From Chloroflexus sp. Y-396-1 (lineage in GTDB: Bacteria; Chloroflexota; Chloroflexia; Chloroflexales; Chloroflexaceae), in the NCBI RefSeq assembly GCF_000516515.1, contig NZ_KI911784.1:1644881-1708880 (forward strand): a stretch of DNA of 64,000 bases, in the 5' to 3' direction. The translations under genes and the position numbers were made by a program. The first letter of the stretch is position 1; every line of letters begins with the position of its first letter. The notes beneath the pieces are model-generated. The model saw only the letters and a list, made by a program, of their open reading frames with translations. It was not told the origin of the DNA and did not search any database. Shown one piece after another: positions 37,901-49,038 of this stretch.

Positions 37901-40900
37901 ACTCACCGGAGCGAGCGGTTGACTGGTTAACCTGATCTCATAGGTACCAGCGACACCTTCGGTTACTGTCAGTGTGGTTGGGTTAAAGAGCAACCCGGCA
38001 TTATCGTTGTCAGTTATCGTCACCGTGAGCGGGACGGCCGGTAAACTGTTGTAAATCGCATCACTGCTACTCACGACGTGCAGCAGGGTGAACGCATAAC
38101 TGCTCCCGACCGGTGTTTCATCGATCTGGTCATCGATGGCCTCGACGCTGACCGTTTGCGCCACATTCCAGGTAGCGGGCGTAAAGGTCAATGTCCGCGT
38201 CGCCTGCCCATCGAGGCGCACCTGTCCCTGCCCGTCTATCGTCACCGTCACATTCGCCGTCGGCTGACTGGTCAGCACCACCGTATAACTTGCCGCTGCC
38301 CCACCCTCGGCGACCGTGAGTGTCGAGGGACTGACAATCACACCAGCACTGTCGTTGTCAATGATCGTCACCGTGAGCGGGACGGCCGGTAAACTGTTGT
38401 AAATCGCATCACTGCTACTCACGACGTGCAGCAGGGTGAACGCATAACTGCTCCCAACCGGTGTTTCATCGATCTGGTCATCGATGGCCTCGACGCGGAC
38501 CGTCTGCGCCACATTCCAGGTAGCAGGCGTAAAGGTCAATGTCCGCGTCGCCTGCCCATCGAGGCGCACCTGTCCCTGCCCGTCTATCGTCACCGTCACA
38601 TTCGCCGTCGGCTGACTGGTCAGCACCACCGTATAACTTGCCGCTGCCCCACCCTCGGCGACCGTGAGTGTCGAGGGACTGACAATCACACCAGCACTGT
38701 CGTTGTCAATGATCGTCACCGTGAGCGGGACGGCCGGTAAACTGTTGTAAATCGCATCACTGCTACTCACGACGTGCAGCAGGGTGAACGCATAACTGCT
38801 CCCAACCGGTGTTTCATCGATCTGGTCATCGATGGCCTCGACGCGGACCGTCTGCGCCACATTCCAAGTAGCAGGCGTAAAGGTCAATGTCCGCGTCGCC
38901 TGCCCATCGAGGCGCACCTGTCCCTGCCCGTCTATCGTCACCGTCACATTCGCCGTCGGCTGACTGGTCAGCACCACCGTATAACTTGCCGCTGCCCCAC
39001 CCTCGGCGACCGTGAGTGTCGAGGGACTGACAATCACACCAGCACTGTCGTTGTCAATGATCGTCACCGTGAGCGGGACGGCCGGTAAACTGTTGTAAAT
39101 CGCATCACTGCTACTCACGACGTGCAGCAGGGTGAACGCATAACTGCTCCCGACCGGTGTTTCATCGATCTGGTCATCGATGGCCTCGACGCTGACCGTC
39201 TGCGCCACATTCCAGGTAGCAGGCGTAAAGGTCAATGTCCGCGTCGCCTGCCCATCGAGGCGCACCTGTCCCTGCCCGTCTATCGTCACCGTCACATTCG
39301 CTGTCGGCTGACTGGTCAGCACCACCGTATAACTTGCCGCTGCCCCACCCTCGGCGACAGTCAGAGTAGTGGGTGTAAGAGTAACTCCAGCACTCTCCGT
39401 CTCAGTGATGGTGAGTGTCAATGGCGCCGGAGTGAGAGCGTTGTACACTGGATCGGTCGAAGAGGCGCTATGAGCAAGAGTCACTGCATAAACATTTCCA
39501 ACCGGCGATTCGTCGATCTGATCATCGATGACAGTCAAAGAAACGGTTTGATTGATATTCCAATTAGTTGCGGTAAATGTCAACGTTAGCGTTGCCTGAC
39601 CATTTAATTCGACCTGGCCCTGACCATTGATCGTTACTATTACCTCTGCCGTAGGTTGACTACCCAGACGGACTGTGTAAGTCGCGGTATCTCCTTCATT
39701 CAGTGCCAGGCTGGCCGGAGTAAGCACCACTGCCGCCACATCATTCTCAATAATGGTGACCGGCAGACTAACTGGCGGCAACGTGTTGTAGATTGGATCG
39801 TTAATACTGCTTATCGCATGATTTAGTGCAATTGAATAAGATGATCCACTAACCGTTTCATCGATCTGATCATCTATCGCCTCAACATCGACCGACTGCG
39901 GTATATTCCAGTTGGCGGGAGTAAAGGTAAGATTGAGGGTCGACTGATTATTCAACGTCACCTGTCCCTGCCCATTGATTGCTACCGTCACGTTGGCCAA
40001 CGGCCGGGTCGCCAGGCGCACGGTGTAGTTCGCCGCCGACCCACCCTCGGCCACCGTCAGGCTGGTTGGCGTGATGAGCAACCCGGCGGTATCGTTCTCC
40101 TGCACCACCACCCGCACCAGCCGGTCGGCCAGCGCATCGTACACCGGGTCGCTTAGACTGGCAACATCCTGGCGCAGGTCAAGGTCGTAGGTGGTATCGA
40201 GCGTCTCAACCACGTTGTCATCAATCGCCTGCACCGAGACCGTTTGCGCCGTATTCCAGTTCGCCGGGGTAAAGGTCAACGTCAGCGTCGGTTGACCGTT
40301 CAGCAGCAGTTGCCCGCTGCTCCCCACCAGTGGCGATGCTGCCCGCACCAGCTCCGGCGTGATCGTCACCGTCACATCGGCCAACGGCCGGGTCGCCAGG
40401 CGCACGGTGTAGTTCACCGCCGGCCCACCCTCGGCCACCGTCAGGCTGGTTGGCGTGATGAGCAACCCGGCGGTATCGTTCTCCTGCACCACCACCCGCA
40501 CCAGCCGGTCGGCCAGCGCATCGTACACCGGGTCGCTTAGACTGGCAACATCCTGGCGCAGGTCAAGGTCGTAGGTCGTGTCGAGCGTCTCGACCACGTT
40601 GTCATCAATCGCCTGCACCGAGACCGTTTGCGCCGTATTCCAGTTCACCGGGGTAAAGGTCAACGTCAGCGTCGGTTGACCGTTCAGCAGCAGTTGCCCG
40701 CTACTCCCCACCAGTGGCGATGCTGCCCGTACCAGCTCCGGCGTGATCGTCACCGTCACATTGGCCAACGGCCGGGTCGCCAGGCGCACGGTATAGTTCA
40801 CCGCTGGCCCACCCTCGGCCACCGTCAGGCTGGTTGGCGTGATGAGCAACCCGGCGGTATCGTTCTCCTGCACCACCACCCGCACCAGCCGGTCGGCCAG

Positions 40901-43900
40901 CGCATCGTACACCGGGTCGCTTAGACTGGCAACATCCTGGCGCAGGTCAAGGTCGTAGGTCGTGTCGAGCGTCTCAACCACGTTGTCATCAATCGCCTGC
41001 ACCGAGACCGTTTGCGCCGTATTCCAGTTCACCGGGGTAAAGGTCAACGTCAGCGTCGGTTGACCGTTCAGCAGCAGTTGCCCGCTGCTCCCCACCAGTG
41101 GCGATGCTGCCCGCACCAGCTCCGGCGTGATCGTCACCGTCACATCGGCCAACGGCCGGGTCGCCAGGCGCACGGTGTAGTTCACCGCCGGCCCACCCTC
41201 GGCCACCGTCAGGCTGGTTGGCGTGATGAGCAACCCGGCGGTATCGTTCTCCTGCACCACCACCCGCACCAGCCGGTCGGCCAGCGCATCGTACACCGGG
41301 TCGCTTAGACTGGCAACATCCTGGCGCAGGTCAAGGTCGTAGGTCGTGTCAAGCGTCTCAACCACGTTGTCATCAATCGCCTGCACCGAGACCGTTTGCG
41401 CCGTATTCCAGTTCACCGGGGTAAAGGTCAACGTCAGCGTCGGTTGACCGTTCAGCAGCAGTTGCCCGCTGCTCCCCACCAGTGGCGATGCTGCCCGCAC
41501 CAGCTCCGGCGTGATCGTCACCGTCACATCGGCCAACGGCCGGGTCGCCAGGCGCACGGTGTAGTTCACCGCTGGCCCACCCTCGGCCACCGTCAGGCTG
41601 GTTGGCGTGATGAGCAACCCGGCGGTATCGTTCTCCTGCACCACCACCCGCACCAGCCGGTCGGCCAGCGCATCGTACACCGGGTCGCTTAGACTGGCAA
41701 CATCCTGGCGCAGGTCAAGGTCGTAGGTCGTGTCGAGCGTCTCAACCACGTTGTCATCAATCGCCTGCACCGAGACCGTTTGCGCCGTATTCCAGTTCGC
41801 CGGGGTAAAGGTCAACGTCAGCGTCGGTTGACCGTTCAGCAGCAGTTGCCCGCTGCTCCCCACCAGTGGCGATGCTGCCCGCACCAGCTCCGGCGTGATC
41901 GTCACCGTCACATCGGCCAACGGCCGGGTCGCCAGGCGCACGGTGTAGTTCACCGCCGGCCCACCCTCGGCCACCGTCAGGCTGGTTTGGCTAAGGATAA
42001 GGGCAGCGTTATCGTTTTCGATGATCGTCACCGGCAACAACGATGGCGGAAGCGCGTTGTATATCGCATCACTGGTGCTGGTAGCAATATGACGGAGGTG
42101 AATAAGATAGGTCGTAGCCAGATCGAGCGTCTCATCAATTTGATCATCGATCACCTGCACCGTGACCGTCTGGGGTGTATTCCAGTTATCCGGTGTGAAG
42201 GTTAGGGCCAAGGTTATCTGCCCATTGAGGAGCACCTGGTCATTGCTTCCGATCAATGGCGACGCTGGCGCAACAATTTCTGGTGTAATGGAGATCGTAA
42301 CCGGTGCAACGGGTTGACTGTTAAGACGAACACTATACGAAGCGCTTTCTCCCTCATTCAGGGCAAGATTCGCTGTTGTTAGCACAATGCCGGCCAGATC
42401 ATTATCAACGACAGTGACTGCAACGTTCGCGGTGAGGTCATTATAGAAGGTATCGGTACTACTTGCGCTATGCACAATTTGCACAACCTCGCTGACACCT
42501 TCATCAATGTCATCATCAAAAGCCCGTACACGCACCGTTTGTAAAACATTCCAGTTGGTTGGGGTAAAGAGCAGCGTTATCGGCGCCGGAGTAGTCTGAT
42601 CATCAAGCAAGACCTGCGTTGACGGCGTAATGGTAACGACCACATTTGCTGTTGGCTGCGTCGCCAGGCGCACGGTATAGCTTACTGCCGGCCCACCTTC
42701 AGCTACGGTCAAACTGAAGGGTAAGGTAATGATACCCGCTGTATCGTTATCGGCGATCCGCACACTCAACACGGGCAGACTCAAGCCCTGATAGAAGGGA
42801 TCGGTACTCGTTGCAGCATGACTCACCGATCCCGGATGAGGGGTCGCTTCGGCAATCTGATCATCAATCGCCTGCACAGTCACTGTTTGCGGAGTAGCCC
42901 AATCATCTGGCGTAAAGACGAGAGTTGGGGGTATCGTCGTTACCTGAACACCGCTGAGCGTAATCGTCACCGGCGCTGTCGGACGGCTGCTCAATCTTAT
43001 CGTGTAAGACCCATCGGGGCTACCTTCAGCTACATCAACTATCGACGGCTGTAAGACAATGCCTGCCTGATCGTTATCCTGGATTGTGAGGACATGCGTA
43101 TTGGGTGAATCGATCGTAGCATTAACCGCCGATGTAAGCCGAACAATGACCGTCTCATCAGCTTCATCTTCAGGATCGTCAATAATCGGAATCAGCAAAC
43201 GGACAGCACGAGCTCCTGCCGGTATCACAATCGTACCCGCACGGAGACCGTGATCGTCCAGAGAAGCAGTGCCGGTGACAGTATAACCCACCTGTGCATC
43301 AACCGCCGAGATTGGCTCCAGGCGGATGGTTACTGCGACCAGGCCATCACCCTCATTAACAACACTGGCAGCGCTAGCGAAACGGATTGCCGGTGGTGGA
43401 CTGGTATCGACAATAGTAACGGTTGCAGTACCGGGAAGACCGATAAAACCACCTTCTGGATTGAGCAGGCGCAGCCTGAAGGTTTCAGCAGGTTCGTAGA
43501 GATCATCGGCGACGATACGAACCGCAAAGGTTTTTTGCTGTTCACCGACTGCAAAAACTAACACACCACTGGTGGGAAGATAATCAACATCGGGCAATGC
43601 ACTACCGGCAATCGTTTCATACCGCACGCGCACCGTCTGCTCGGCAGGCGAGCCAAGACGAACTGTTACCGTTAAGGTACCTGCATTTTCATTGACGCTT
43701 ATATTCTCATTAGCAAAAAAGAAGATCGACTCGCCGGGACGCGGGGTTGGAGTACTGGTTGGTACCGGTGTTGCCGTCCGCGTTGGCGTGGCAGTACTTG
43801 TCGGTATTGCGGTAACGACACGAGTGGGCGTCGCTGTTGGCGTTGCCGTGGCAGTACGGGTTGGCGTCGCCGTAGGCGATGGTAGTGACGTTGGTGGCGG

Positions 43901-44476
43901 TGGTGGTGGCGGAGGTGGAGAAGTCACAATCGGCGTTGGTGTCAACGTTGGCAATGGCGTGCGCGTAGGCGGTACTGTGCGAGTAGGTGTGGCAGTCCGG
44001 GTCGGGGTTGCCGTTGGCAACGCGGTCGGTGTATTGGTCGGGGTAGGAGTGCTGGTGCTGGTAGGGGTAGCTGTTGGCGTGGGTGTCGCCGTTGCGGTCA
44101 GGGTAGCCGTCGGTGTAGGCGTCGCTGTTGGCACTTCGATTACTACGACGGGCACATCCTCAACCGGTTCAGGTTCAGGAGACCGTACTGGTGTTGGCTC
44201 CTCATCCGGTACGATAATACTGGGATTAATCGGCGGTAATAGGGGTCCGCCACCCCAGGGACTGTAATCCACTCGGCCACTATTGACCAAATCACCACTA
44301 AACCACTCCATACGTGGGGCAACCTGATTGATCATGAGATTGATGACCAACGAAGTCAATCCCAGAAGGAGGAGGAGCGCAGCGAGAATCAGCCAAGGTA
44401 ACGGCCGTTGCCAACGGTCGTGACTAAGCAGCCGATTCCATGCGGGTTGCTGGTTTTTCAGGAGTGGCGGTATCAT
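34982..44476 (-). CDS. Giant membrane-anchored Calx-beta repeat surface protein
   Basis: About 3164 residues from ATG 44476 ([13 protein letters not shown]); a longer frame begins 60 bases upstream. The start overlaps the histidine kinase gene by 53 bases. A signal anchor (about 28-50, [20 protein letters not shown]) is followed by a Pro/Thr-rich stalk (about 108-245). About 21 immunoglobulin-like Calx-beta modules come next (hallmark VNEG or VAEGG plus YTVRL, ending DNDxAG). These include five near-identical 128-residue and four near-identical 116-residue units. The C-terminal part has a P-domain-like region ([23 protein letters not shown]) and a DUF11-like beta module ([14 protein letters not shown]). 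No LPXTG-type sorting signal. Such proteins are known as calcium-binding surface adhesins or filaments. The linked kinase suggests regulated production or signalling. Confidence 0.93.
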   Translation of the reverse strand: MIPPLLKNQQPAWNRLLSHDRWQRPLPWLILAALLLLLGLTSLVINLMINQVAPRMEWFSGDLVNSGRVDYSPWGGGPLLPPINPSIIVPDEEPTPVRSPEPEPVEDVPVVVIEVPTATPTPTATLTATATPTPTATPTSTSTPTPTNTPTALPTATPTRTATPTRTVPPTRTPLPTLTPTPIVTSPPPPPPPPPTSLPSPTATPTRTATATPTATPTRVVTAIPTSTATPTRTATPVPTSTPTPRPGESIFFFANENISVNENAGTLTVTVRLGSPAEQTVRVRYETIAGSALPDVDYLPTSGVLVFAVGEQQKTFAVRIVADDLYEPAETFRLRLLNPEGGFIGLPGTATVTIVDTSPPPAIRFASAASVVNEGDGLVAVTIRLEPISAVDAQVGYTVTGTASLDDHGLRAGTIVIPAGARAVRLLIPIIDDPEDEADETVIVRLTSAVNATIDSPNTHVLTIQDNDQAGIVLQPSIVDVAEGSPDGSYTIRLSSRPTAPVTITLSGVQVTTIPPTLVFTPDDWATPQTVTVQAIDDQIAEATPHPGSVSHAATSTDPFYQGLSLPVLSVRIADNDTAGIITLPFSLTVAEGGPAVSYTVRLATQPTANVVVTITPSTQVLLDDQTTPAPITLLFTPTNWNVLQTVRVRAFDDDIDEGVSEVVQIVHSASSTDTFYNDLTANVAVTVVDNDLAGIVLTTANLALNEGESASYSVRLNSQPVAPVTISITPEIVAPASPLIGSNDQVLLNGQITLALTFTPDNWNTPQTVTVQVIDDQIDETLDLATTYLIHLRHIATSTSDAIYNALPPSLLPVTIIENDNAALILSQTSLTVAEGGPAVNYTVRLATRPLADVTVTITPELVRAASPLVGSSGQLLLNGQPTLTLTFTPANWNTAQTVSVQAIDDNVVETLDTTYDLDLRQDVASLSDPVYDALADRLVRVVVQENDTAGLLITPTSLTVAEGGPAVNYTVRLATRPLADVTVTITPELVRAASPLVGSSGQLLLNGQPTLTLTFTPVNWNTAQTVSVQAIDDNVVETLDTTYDLDLRQDVASLSDPVYDALADRLVRVVVQENDTAGLLITPTSLTVAEGGPAVNYTVRLATRPLADVTVTITPELVRAASPLVGSSGQLLLNGQPTLTLTFTPVNWNTAQTVSVQAIDDNVVETLDTTYDLDLRQDVASLSDPVYDALADRLVRVVVQENDTAGLLITPTSLTVAEGGPAVNYTVRLATRPLANVTVTITPELVRAASPLVGSSGQLLLNGQPTLTLTFTPVNWNTAQTVSVQAIDDNVVETLDTTYDLDLRQDVASLSDPVYDALADRLVRVVVQENDTAGLLITPTSLTVAEGGPAVNYTVRLATRPLADVTVTITPELVRAASPLVGSSGQLLLNGQPTLTLTFTPANWNTAQTVSVQAIDDNVVETLDTTYDLDLRQDVASLSDPVYDALADRLVRVVVQENDTAGLLITPTSLTVAEGGSAANYTVRLATRPLANVTVAINGQGQVTLNNQSTLNLTFTPANWNIPQSVDVEAIDDQIDETVSGSSYSIALNHAISSINDPIYNTLPPVSLPVTIIENDVAAVVLTPASLALNEGDTATYTVRLGSQPTAEVIVTINGQGQVELNGQATLTLTFTATNWNINQTVSLTVIDDQIDESPVGNVYAVTLAHSASSTDPVYNALTPAPLTLTITETESAGVTLTPTTLTVAEGGAAASYTVVLTSQPTANVTVTIDGQGQVRLDGQATRTLTFTPATWNVAQTVSVEAIDDQIDETPVGSSYAFTLLHVVSSSDAIYNSLPAVPLTVTIIDNDSAGVIVSPSTLTVAEGGAAASYTVVLTSQPTANVTVTIDGQGQVRLDGQATRTLTFTPATWNVAQTVRVEAIDDQIDETPVGSSYAFTLLHVVSSSDAIYNSLPAVPLTVTIIDNDSAGVIVSPSTLTVAEGGAAASYTVVLTSQPTANVTVTIDGQGQVRLDGQATRTLTFTPATWNVAQTVRVEAIDDQIDETPVGSSYAFTLLHVVSSSDAIYNSLPAVPLTVTIIDNDSAGVIVSPSTLTVAEGGAAASYTVVLTSQPTANVTVTIDGQGQVRLDGQATRTLTFTPATWNVAQTVSVEAIDDQIDETPVGSSYAFTLLHVVSSSDAIYNSLPAVPLTVTITDNDNAGLLFNPTTLTVTEGVAGTYEIRLTSQPLAPVSVTIDGQGYLLVNGSATTTLNFTSANWNSAQTVSVLEPNVDQIARMPRNHTILHATTSSDPPYNSLGSTLPVTVIDDDIPGIDLSTTTLTVTEGSSVNYTVTLATEPTADVTVTIDGQGAALVNGSLVTTLTFTDANWNTPQTVTISVPEDAIAEAVQTVAITHQASSTDSFYNGLSGPSLALTILDNDTAGFVVTVPAALVVSENGDSITIRLRLTSQPTAAVQVSATVSDSTEGSVTPTSVIFDSTNWNTDAVFIVSGVDDSLEDGHQPFTVQFAPAISTDPFYNGLSPTPNSVTVINRDNEPVRISIEDVVRFEGDSGVANSNFIVRLNRVSDRDVLIDYVTNDGTATAGLDYNSTSGTLTIPAGLLQATLPVGVIGDTLAEDDEFFTVSLSNPRATLPGQPTNIVTDETLVISDGLGVGVIRDDDPPAVRFARSDIIVDESSGLATLTVILSRAHSIPVTVDYATVTGGTAQPGDGSAPNHDYLPTNGTLTFAPGEISETFTIQIWNNNTGDQSFETIQIELSNPSGATLGNPAIATVTIIDETPVLLTQDPTALQTAGPNYTTYNWNFYGSNEGASIVRIDVPCGVTGQLAVELLSPSINPTANPADVIRGVAETTTFALYQMPLGWQVSDGYPPTVGMLVTSANYLPNTGDATTWVSLPGISNPTPCGVYLLVASVPDNDTNGWAVRSGWSGSGAPTVDLDGIPGTGDEVVQGILRQSLRHPPGTPVCTTFFQYVAPGLSSVAFHNFDLNDVGTAWVRYYPPGSLYDPTGQSGGIVGTASGDGQWNNGSATERGGDVIPLPQPGWWRIVTCTNSPSSENHFIQEGQTGVPLYVTPPPAPDVNVQATSSASSVSTESSFDLTVSYNNQASGITAGAARNLQLTITLPGGISFASGACTAAPGPCTISGQVMTISVGLLAAGNGNTFTVPLVAGSVPVGAVPITVQASATDQSDHPYLWQDSTIVRIVP
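38018..39358. repeat. Tandem array of 348-bp coding repeats (four copies)
   Basis: Units begin near 38018, 38366, 38714 and 39062 and are almost identical at the DNA level. For example, the block GGTAAACTGTTGTAAATCGC recurs every 348 bases. Each encodes one 116-residue Calx-beta module (starting [16 protein letters not shown]). Copies differ by single bases such as CCGACCGG/CCAACCGG and CTGACCGT/CGGACCGT. Confidence 0.93.
39993..41985. repeat. Tandem array of 384-bp coding repeats (about five copies)
   Basis: The block GGCCAACGGCCGGGTCGCCA recurs every 384 bases. Each unit encodes a 128-residue module ([15 protein letters not shown]). Variants such as LADVTV/LANVTV and ANWN/VNWN are distributed in a mosaic, as expected from unequal crossing-over or gene conversion. 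The array ends in a partial sixth unit fused to the next module type. Confidence 0.93.
43740..44150. repeat. Low-complexity Pro/Thr-coding tract
   Basis: Degenerate 6- and 12-base repeats (GTTGGCGTC-like on the plus strand) encode runs such as [17 protein letters not shown] and a P9 stretch. This forms the stalk of the giant protein and is a likely hotspot for length change. Confidence 0.85.
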
Positions 44477-46682
44477 CGGCGTACCGTAATGTAAAGAAGA
44501 ACGTGCTGCCCTGCCCTGGCGTACTTTCAACACCAATCGTACCGCCTAGGCGCTCGATCAGTTGCCTACAAATAGCCAGACCAAGCCCAATACCGCGTTC
44601 ACTAGAGTTAATCCCTTCGTTAACCCCTTCACCGCGGAAAAAGCGCTCAAAGATTTGCTCGTGGAGATGGTGCGGTATCCCGCGACCGGTATCACTCACC
44701 TCAATGCGCAGCGCATCGCGTTGGGGAATGGCACAAACCGTAATCCTTCCTGTGTCGGTATACCGCCGTGCGTTATCGAGCAACTGAAGCATAATAGTAC
44801 GTACATGCTCGGCGTCGGCCAGCACTTTTGGCAACTTCTTCGGCAGCTCAACTTCGAGCTGCAATCCCTTCGCTTTAATTGACCCACGCACTTGCCAGAT
44901 AGCATCCTCAATCGGCGGCTGCACGTCGATAGGCTCGATCACAGATCTGAGCGTTCCTGAGTCGAGATTAGCAATGGTGATTGCATTGCTAATCAGCGTC
45001 GTCATATTATTTGCCTGTAAGCGAATGGCTTCCACAAAAGATTTCTGTTCATCAGCGAGCGGACCGGCCAGACCACGCGCCAGGAGATCGGCATTTCCGC
45101 GAATCACCGTCAGTGGTGTGCGCAATTCATGCGAAATCGTACCGATAAAGTTTGTTTTTGCCCGATCAACCATCACCTCCTTTGTGAGGTCTTGCAGAAT
45201 GGCGACATAGCCCGACAAGTGGTCATCGTCTTCGCGCACTTCGGCCACTGAAAGTCGGATAATATAATTGCCAAGCGAATAGAGATCGTGCGCCCGTTGA
45301 TCACCAAACCCAGGTACACCTTCGGTCAATGGCGCAAGTGGCAAGTCACTTAAGCGTTTGGGAAAAGGAGCATCTTCTGCCAGACCAAGCAAGCGACGGG
45401 TTGCGCGGTTGATCGAACGAATTTCACCGTGAACATCGGTAAAAATGATACCGTCAGTAATACTTTCGACAATTGCTGCCCGTTGTCGTGCCTCAGCCCG
45501 TACCTTAGCAATCAACTCAACCAAATGATCGGTCATGCGGTTAAAGTGCTGCGCCAGCTCGCCGATCTCATTCTGGGAAGATACCTGTGCGCGCCGCTGA
45601 AGATCACCGTCCACAATTGCACGAGCAGTTTCTGCCAACTCCTCAAGCGGTCGCGTAATGCGTCGCGTGACCCACAAGCCAATGACAGCGATCGTCACCC
45701 CCAGACCAAGCGTCACGACTGCCATAAGTGGACTAATGTTATTCCACGACAGCAGGACTTCTTCCCGGGCACGAACAGTCGCCAGAATACCAACCCGGCT
45801 ACCACGGATCGTTAATGGCACGTATGCAAATTGATATTCCTTACCATCAATGGTTTCAACTGTAAAGAGCGATTGTCCGTATAGGTCAGCATTCTTTGCT
45901 ATCAGTTGTGTCACCACATCCGAACTCAACGATGGTGACCGAACAAGACTATTAAATGTACTGGCAACAATCGCGCCGTCCTTGTCGTATAGAACAATCC
46001 CATCCAGTCGTGCCTGTTTGAGCATCTCATTGAGCAGCTTATCGAGCCGATTGGCCACGATCAGCCCGCCGACCACCTCATCACCCTGACGTACCGGTGC
46101 GATAGTAGCCAGATACACCGTTTGCGTATTGCTGAATCGGATTAGACCGGCATACTTATCGCCGCGTTCGTCAGCTTCACCTTTCAAAACAGGGGTAGTG
46201 AACCAGGCATTGCTAAGGTCAGATGAAGGATGGGTGATATACTCGTTGTTGGTTGCCTCTGGCAGACGCTCGAAATCGGCGATAGTGCGGCCATCACGGT
46301 CAAAGGCGATCAAGCGATCAAGGCGGACATCAATCCGCTGGATACCCTGACGAAAGAATGGATCAAGCGCTCTGCGCAAACCATCGCGATCGTCGGACGC
46401 AAAGGCTTCAGCAACAGCCGGAGCTTTGATACTGTCGTTCCGCTGAGCAAACGCTACTTCGCGCAAAAAACTAAGGTTAGCCTGTTCTTGTACGAAAAAA
46501 GTATCGCTGACCGTCCTGGTAGCTGCGGCTAACTCATTATCAAAGCGATCTTGTTGCTGCCGAGCGAGGAAAAACGCAACAATTGATAGGCCCACGATGG
46601 CAACTAAGACTGCGAGGACAAGGAAGGGGCCAATAATCTGATATTTGAGTTGGCTTTGCAGCTCCTTTGTTAGCCGCCGCAT
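44424..46682 (-). CDS. Membrane sensor histidine kinase (HAMP-PAS-HisKA-HATPase)
   Basis: 752 residues; ATG 46682. TM1 (about 18-40), an extracytoplasmic sensor region of about 270 residues that reads like a double-Cache/sCache domain ([31 protein letters not shown]), TM2 (about 316-338), HAMP (339-392, [17 protein letters not shown]), PAS (400-500), HisKA with phospho-His518 in [12 protein letters not shown], and an HATPase_c domain ([30 protein letters not shown]). It senses an extracellular signal and phosphorylates an unseen response regulator; none is adjacent. It is upstream of, and overlaps, the giant Calx-beta gene, so the two are co-expressed. Confidence 0.92.
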   Translation of the reverse strand: MRRLTKELQSQLKYQIIGPFLVLAVLVAIVGLSIVAFFLARQQQDRFDNELAAATRTVSDTFFVQEQANLSFLREVAFAQRNDSIKAPAVAEAFASDDRDGLRRALDPFFRQGIQRIDVRLDRLIAFDRDGRTIADFERLPEATNNEYITHPSSDLSNAWFTTPVLKGEADERGDKYAGLIRFSNTQTVYLATIAPVRQGDEVVGGLIVANRLDKLLNEMLKQARLDGIVLYDKDGAIVASTFNSLVRSPSLSSDVVTQLIAKNADLYGQSLFTVETIDGKEYQFAYVPLTIRGSRVGILATVRAREEVLLSWNNISPLMAVVTLGLGVTIAVIGLWVTRRITRPLEELAETARAIVDGDLQRRAQVSSQNEIGELAQHFNRMTDHLVELIAKVRAEARQRAAIVESITDGIIFTDVHGEIRSINRATRRLLGLAEDAPFPKRLSDLPLAPLTEGVPGFGDQRAHDLYSLGNYIIRLSVAEVREDDDHLSGYVAILQDLTKEVMVDRAKTNFIGTISHELRTPLTVIRGNADLLARGLAGPLADEQKSFVEAIRLQANNMTTLISNAITIANLDSGTLRSVIEPIDVQPPIEDAIWQVRGSIKAKGLQLEVELPKKLPKVLADAEHVRTIMLQLLDNARRYTDTGRITVCAIPQRDALRIEVSDTGRGIPHHLHEQIFERFFRGEGVNEGINSSERGIGLGLAICRQLIERLGGTIGVESTPGQGSTFFFTLRYADDTATPEKPATRMESAA

Positions 46683-46957
46683 AACAATCTACCTGGCACA
46701 AGGAGGTCTGGCGTCGATCAGCGAAAAGGATGTGAGTCACAAGAATAGTTCCATCGAGACCGGTCATGAACAAGCTCACAACCTCTAGCGCTCACCAATA
46801 GTATAAGACAGGTTATTGCGCTTGCGAATACCTTTTTAATGGCAAATAGGTAACAGTTTATTTATGTAGTTATACAAAGCCGTTAATATAATAATCAGTG
46901 GTAGTACGATTTGGCGCGATACGCAATAGATGTCATTATCCGTATGCAAGCCAGCTA

Positions 46958-46985
46958 TTGCTATACCGCTACCCCGTGCTATAAT
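46958..46985 (+). promoter_or_regulatory. Promoter for the 47037 gene
   Basis: TTGCTA (46958-46963), a 16-base spacer, TATAAT (46980-46985), about 50 bases before the ATG at 47037. The remainder of the 354-base gap to the kinase start (46683-46957) is AT-rich and shows no gene. Confidence 0.6.
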
Positions 46986-47036
46986 GCCAACATGTTATAG
47001 TACTCATTCGATCTTCGTCTCTACAGAACGCATGGC

Positions 47037-47789
47037 ATGCATTTACACTTTCTTGGTACCGGTACATCAATGGGAGTTCCCGTAATTGGCTGCGATTGCC
47101 CAATCTGCACTTCGTCGGATCCTCGTCATCACCGATTGCGCACCTCAGCCCTGGTGCGAAGCCACGGTTTACACATTCTCATCGATGTTGGGCCTGATTT
47201 TCGGATGCAAGCGCTGCGGGCGAACTTGCGTCGCATCGATGCGGTACTGCTTACCCATGCTCATTTCGATCACGTCGCCGGTATCGACGACTTGCGTCCA
47301 TTCTGTATGCGCCAGGGAGCACTGCCAATCTACGGGAGCGCGCAAACGCTGGCAGATATACGGCAACGCTTTGCGTATGCCTTCGAAGACACTTCGCAAG
47401 GCTCCTCACGCCCGTCGCTCACTCTTCATGCGGTTGACGGGCCATTTCAGATTGGATCATTGACGGTGCTTCCGCTTTCCATTCCCCATGGCACCTGGAC
47501 AATTACTGCCTATCGGATTGGGCCATTAGGCTATGTCACCGATGCCAGCGCCATTCCGCCAACAGCCATTGCGGCACTACGCGGTGTGCAAGTGCTGGTG
47601 CTCAATGCGTTACGCGCAGAACCACATCCAACCCACCTCTCAATTGCTGAGGCAGGCGAAGTCGCACAAATGATTGGCGCTCCACGGACGTTTCTTGTTC
47701 ACATGACGCATACAGTCGATTATCGGGCAAATTATGGTCTACCGCCAGGCGTTACCTTCGCTTACGACGGGCTTGAAATTGAAATCTGA
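47037..47789 (+). CDS. Metallo-beta-lactamase-fold hydrolase (PhnP-like)
   Basis: 250 residues from ATG 47037. Starts with the strand-turn MHLHFLGTGTSMGVPVIGCD and CPICTSSDPRHHRLRTS, typical of the PhnP/RNase Z-like branch of the MBL superfamily. The metal motif is THAHFDHVAGIDDL, with later ligands in IPHG, TDAS and HMTHT. PhnP enzymes hydrolyse cyclic phosphodiesters; no phn genes are nearby, so the substrate is uncertain. It is eight bases upstream of a glycosyltransferase and probably co-transcribed. Confidence 0.87.
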   Translation: MHLHFLGTGTSMGVPVIGCDCPICTSSDPRHHRLRTSALVRSHGLHILIDVGPDFRMQALRANLRRIDAVLLTHAHFDHVAGIDDLRPFCMRQGALPIYGSAQTLADIRQRFAYAFEDTSQGSSRPSLTLHAVDGPFQIGSLTVLPLSIPHGTWTITAYRIGPLGYVTDASAIPPTAIAALRGVQVLVLNALRAEPHPTHLSIAEAGEVAQMIGAPRTFLVHMTHTVDYRANYGLPPGVTFAYDGLEIEI

Positions 47790-47797
47790 AAATTGAG

Positions 47798-48919
47798 ATG
47801 ACGCGGATTGCTATTGATGCACGTTTACACGCTTACCGACAAGGCGGCATTACGCACTATACACGTAGCCTGATCAAGGCTATGATCCCGTTGCTGGCAG
47901 ATGATGAAGAGTTGCTTGTCCTTGAACACGTGCGATCCCGCACCCCTCTGGTGCCAACCGCACGCCGCACACACCTCCTGACCCCACCACATCATCGTCT
48001 TGAACAAATCTGCTTACCGATTGAAATCATGCTCCGTCGTCCCGCGCTGTTGCACAGTCCCGATTTTATTCCGCCCTTCTTACGCACCTACCCGGCGGTC
48101 ATTACGATCCACGACCTGGCCTTTCTACACTTTCCGGAGATTCTCGACCAGGCGGCGCAGCGTTATTACGGTCAGATACAGCGCGCTGTAGCTAGTGCCG
48201 AGGCCATTATCACTATCTCACAGGCAACGCGGGATGACATTATTGATCGCCTTGGCGTTCCACCGGAACGGATTACGGTTATTTACGCGGCAGCCGATGA
48301 ACGGTTTCAGCCATGGTCATTACCGCCCGGTGCTACACGAACCATTGATGGGAAAACGCTCACTGCCGATACCTTTATGCTCTTTGTTAGCACGATTGAA
48401 CCACGCAAGAATATTCCCACTCTGTTGCGCGCACTACGTATTTGTTGCGACCGTAGACCATCTGCCAACTATCACCTGGTGTTAGCCGGAGCGCGAGGCT
48501 GGCTCGATCAACCGATTCTGACACTGATCGGTGAGTTAGGTCTGAGTGACCGCGTGACACGGGTCGGTTTTGTTGGGGGTGATGATCTCCACTGGTTGTA
48601 TGCAGCCTGTCGTATCTATCTCAACCCGTCGCGCTACGAAGGTTTTGGGCTACCGGCACTCGAGGCCTTGGCCTGCGGCGCACCGACCATTGTCTCCGAT
48701 ACCAGCAGCTTACCGGAAGTTGTTGGCGATGCAGCATGGCTGGCGCCGCCTCTTGATCCGGTTGCTTGGGCCGACCTGATCGAGCACCTCTGGCACGATG
48801 AGGCAACAAGACGCGATCTCGCCCGACGTGGGCCACAACAGGCTGCCCGCTTTTCGTGGACAACAGCAGCCAGGCAGACATTGCATCTCTATCGACAGGT
48901 GCTCGGGCGACATGGGTAA
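47798..48919 (+). CDS. GT4-family glycosyltransferase
   Basis: 373 residues; ATG 47798. GT-B fold: N-terminal YRQGGITHYTRSLIKAMIPL (acceptor domain, GG loop) and linker VSTIEPRKNIPTLLRAL. The donor domain has VGFVGGDDLHWLYAACR and the E-x7-E-like signature RYEGFGLPALEALACG, then PTIVSDTSSLPEV. It transfers a nucleotide-sugar-derived glycosyl unit to a cell-surface or lipid acceptor, typical of exopolysaccharide or glycolipid synthesis; acceptor unknown. Clustered with the MBL hydrolase. Confidence 0.92.
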   Translation: MTRIAIDARLHAYRQGGITHYTRSLIKAMIPLLADDEELLVLEHVRSRTPLVPTARRTHLLTPPHHRLEQICLPIEIMLRRPALLHSPDFIPPFLRTYPAVITIHDLAFLHFPEILDQAAQRYYGQIQRAVASAEAIITISQATRDDIIDRLGVPPERITVIYAAADERFQPWSLPPGATRTIDGKTLTADTFMLFVSTIEPRKNIPTLLRALRICCDRRPSANYHLVLAGARGWLDQPILTLIGELGLSDRVTRVGFVGGDDLHWLYAACRIYLNPSRYEGFGLPALEALACGAPTIVSDTSSLPEVVGDAAWLAPPLDPVAWADLIEHLWHDEATRRDLARRGPQQAARFSWTTAARQTLHLYRQVLGRHG

Positions 48920-49038
48920 CAATACGTATGAGACAGTTCTTACCAGAGCAGTGCCAACCCTAAACGGAGCCGGTAGGACGACCGGTTCAGTCACCCTACC
49001 GGCAGTAACAGTTCAGATCAAGCTATATCTCACTCTTA

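Noticed and set aside
38078-39589. Series of 104-codon plus-strand frames repeated every 348 bases
   Set aside because: Antisense shadows of the second repeat array, not independent genes.
38018-41985. Regular repeats considered as a CRISPR array
   Set aside because: Units are 348 and 384 bases, fully coding and contiguous, with no short repeat/spacer structure.
40244-42205. Series of about 98-codon plus-strand frames repeated every 384 bases
   Set aside because: They are shadows of the tandem repeats in the giant minus-strand gene; basic, His/Gln-rich composition and no start signals.
43692-44267. 191-codon plus-strand frame rich in Val/Gly
   Set aside because: Antisense of the Pro/Thr stalk of the giant protein; an artefact of low complexity.
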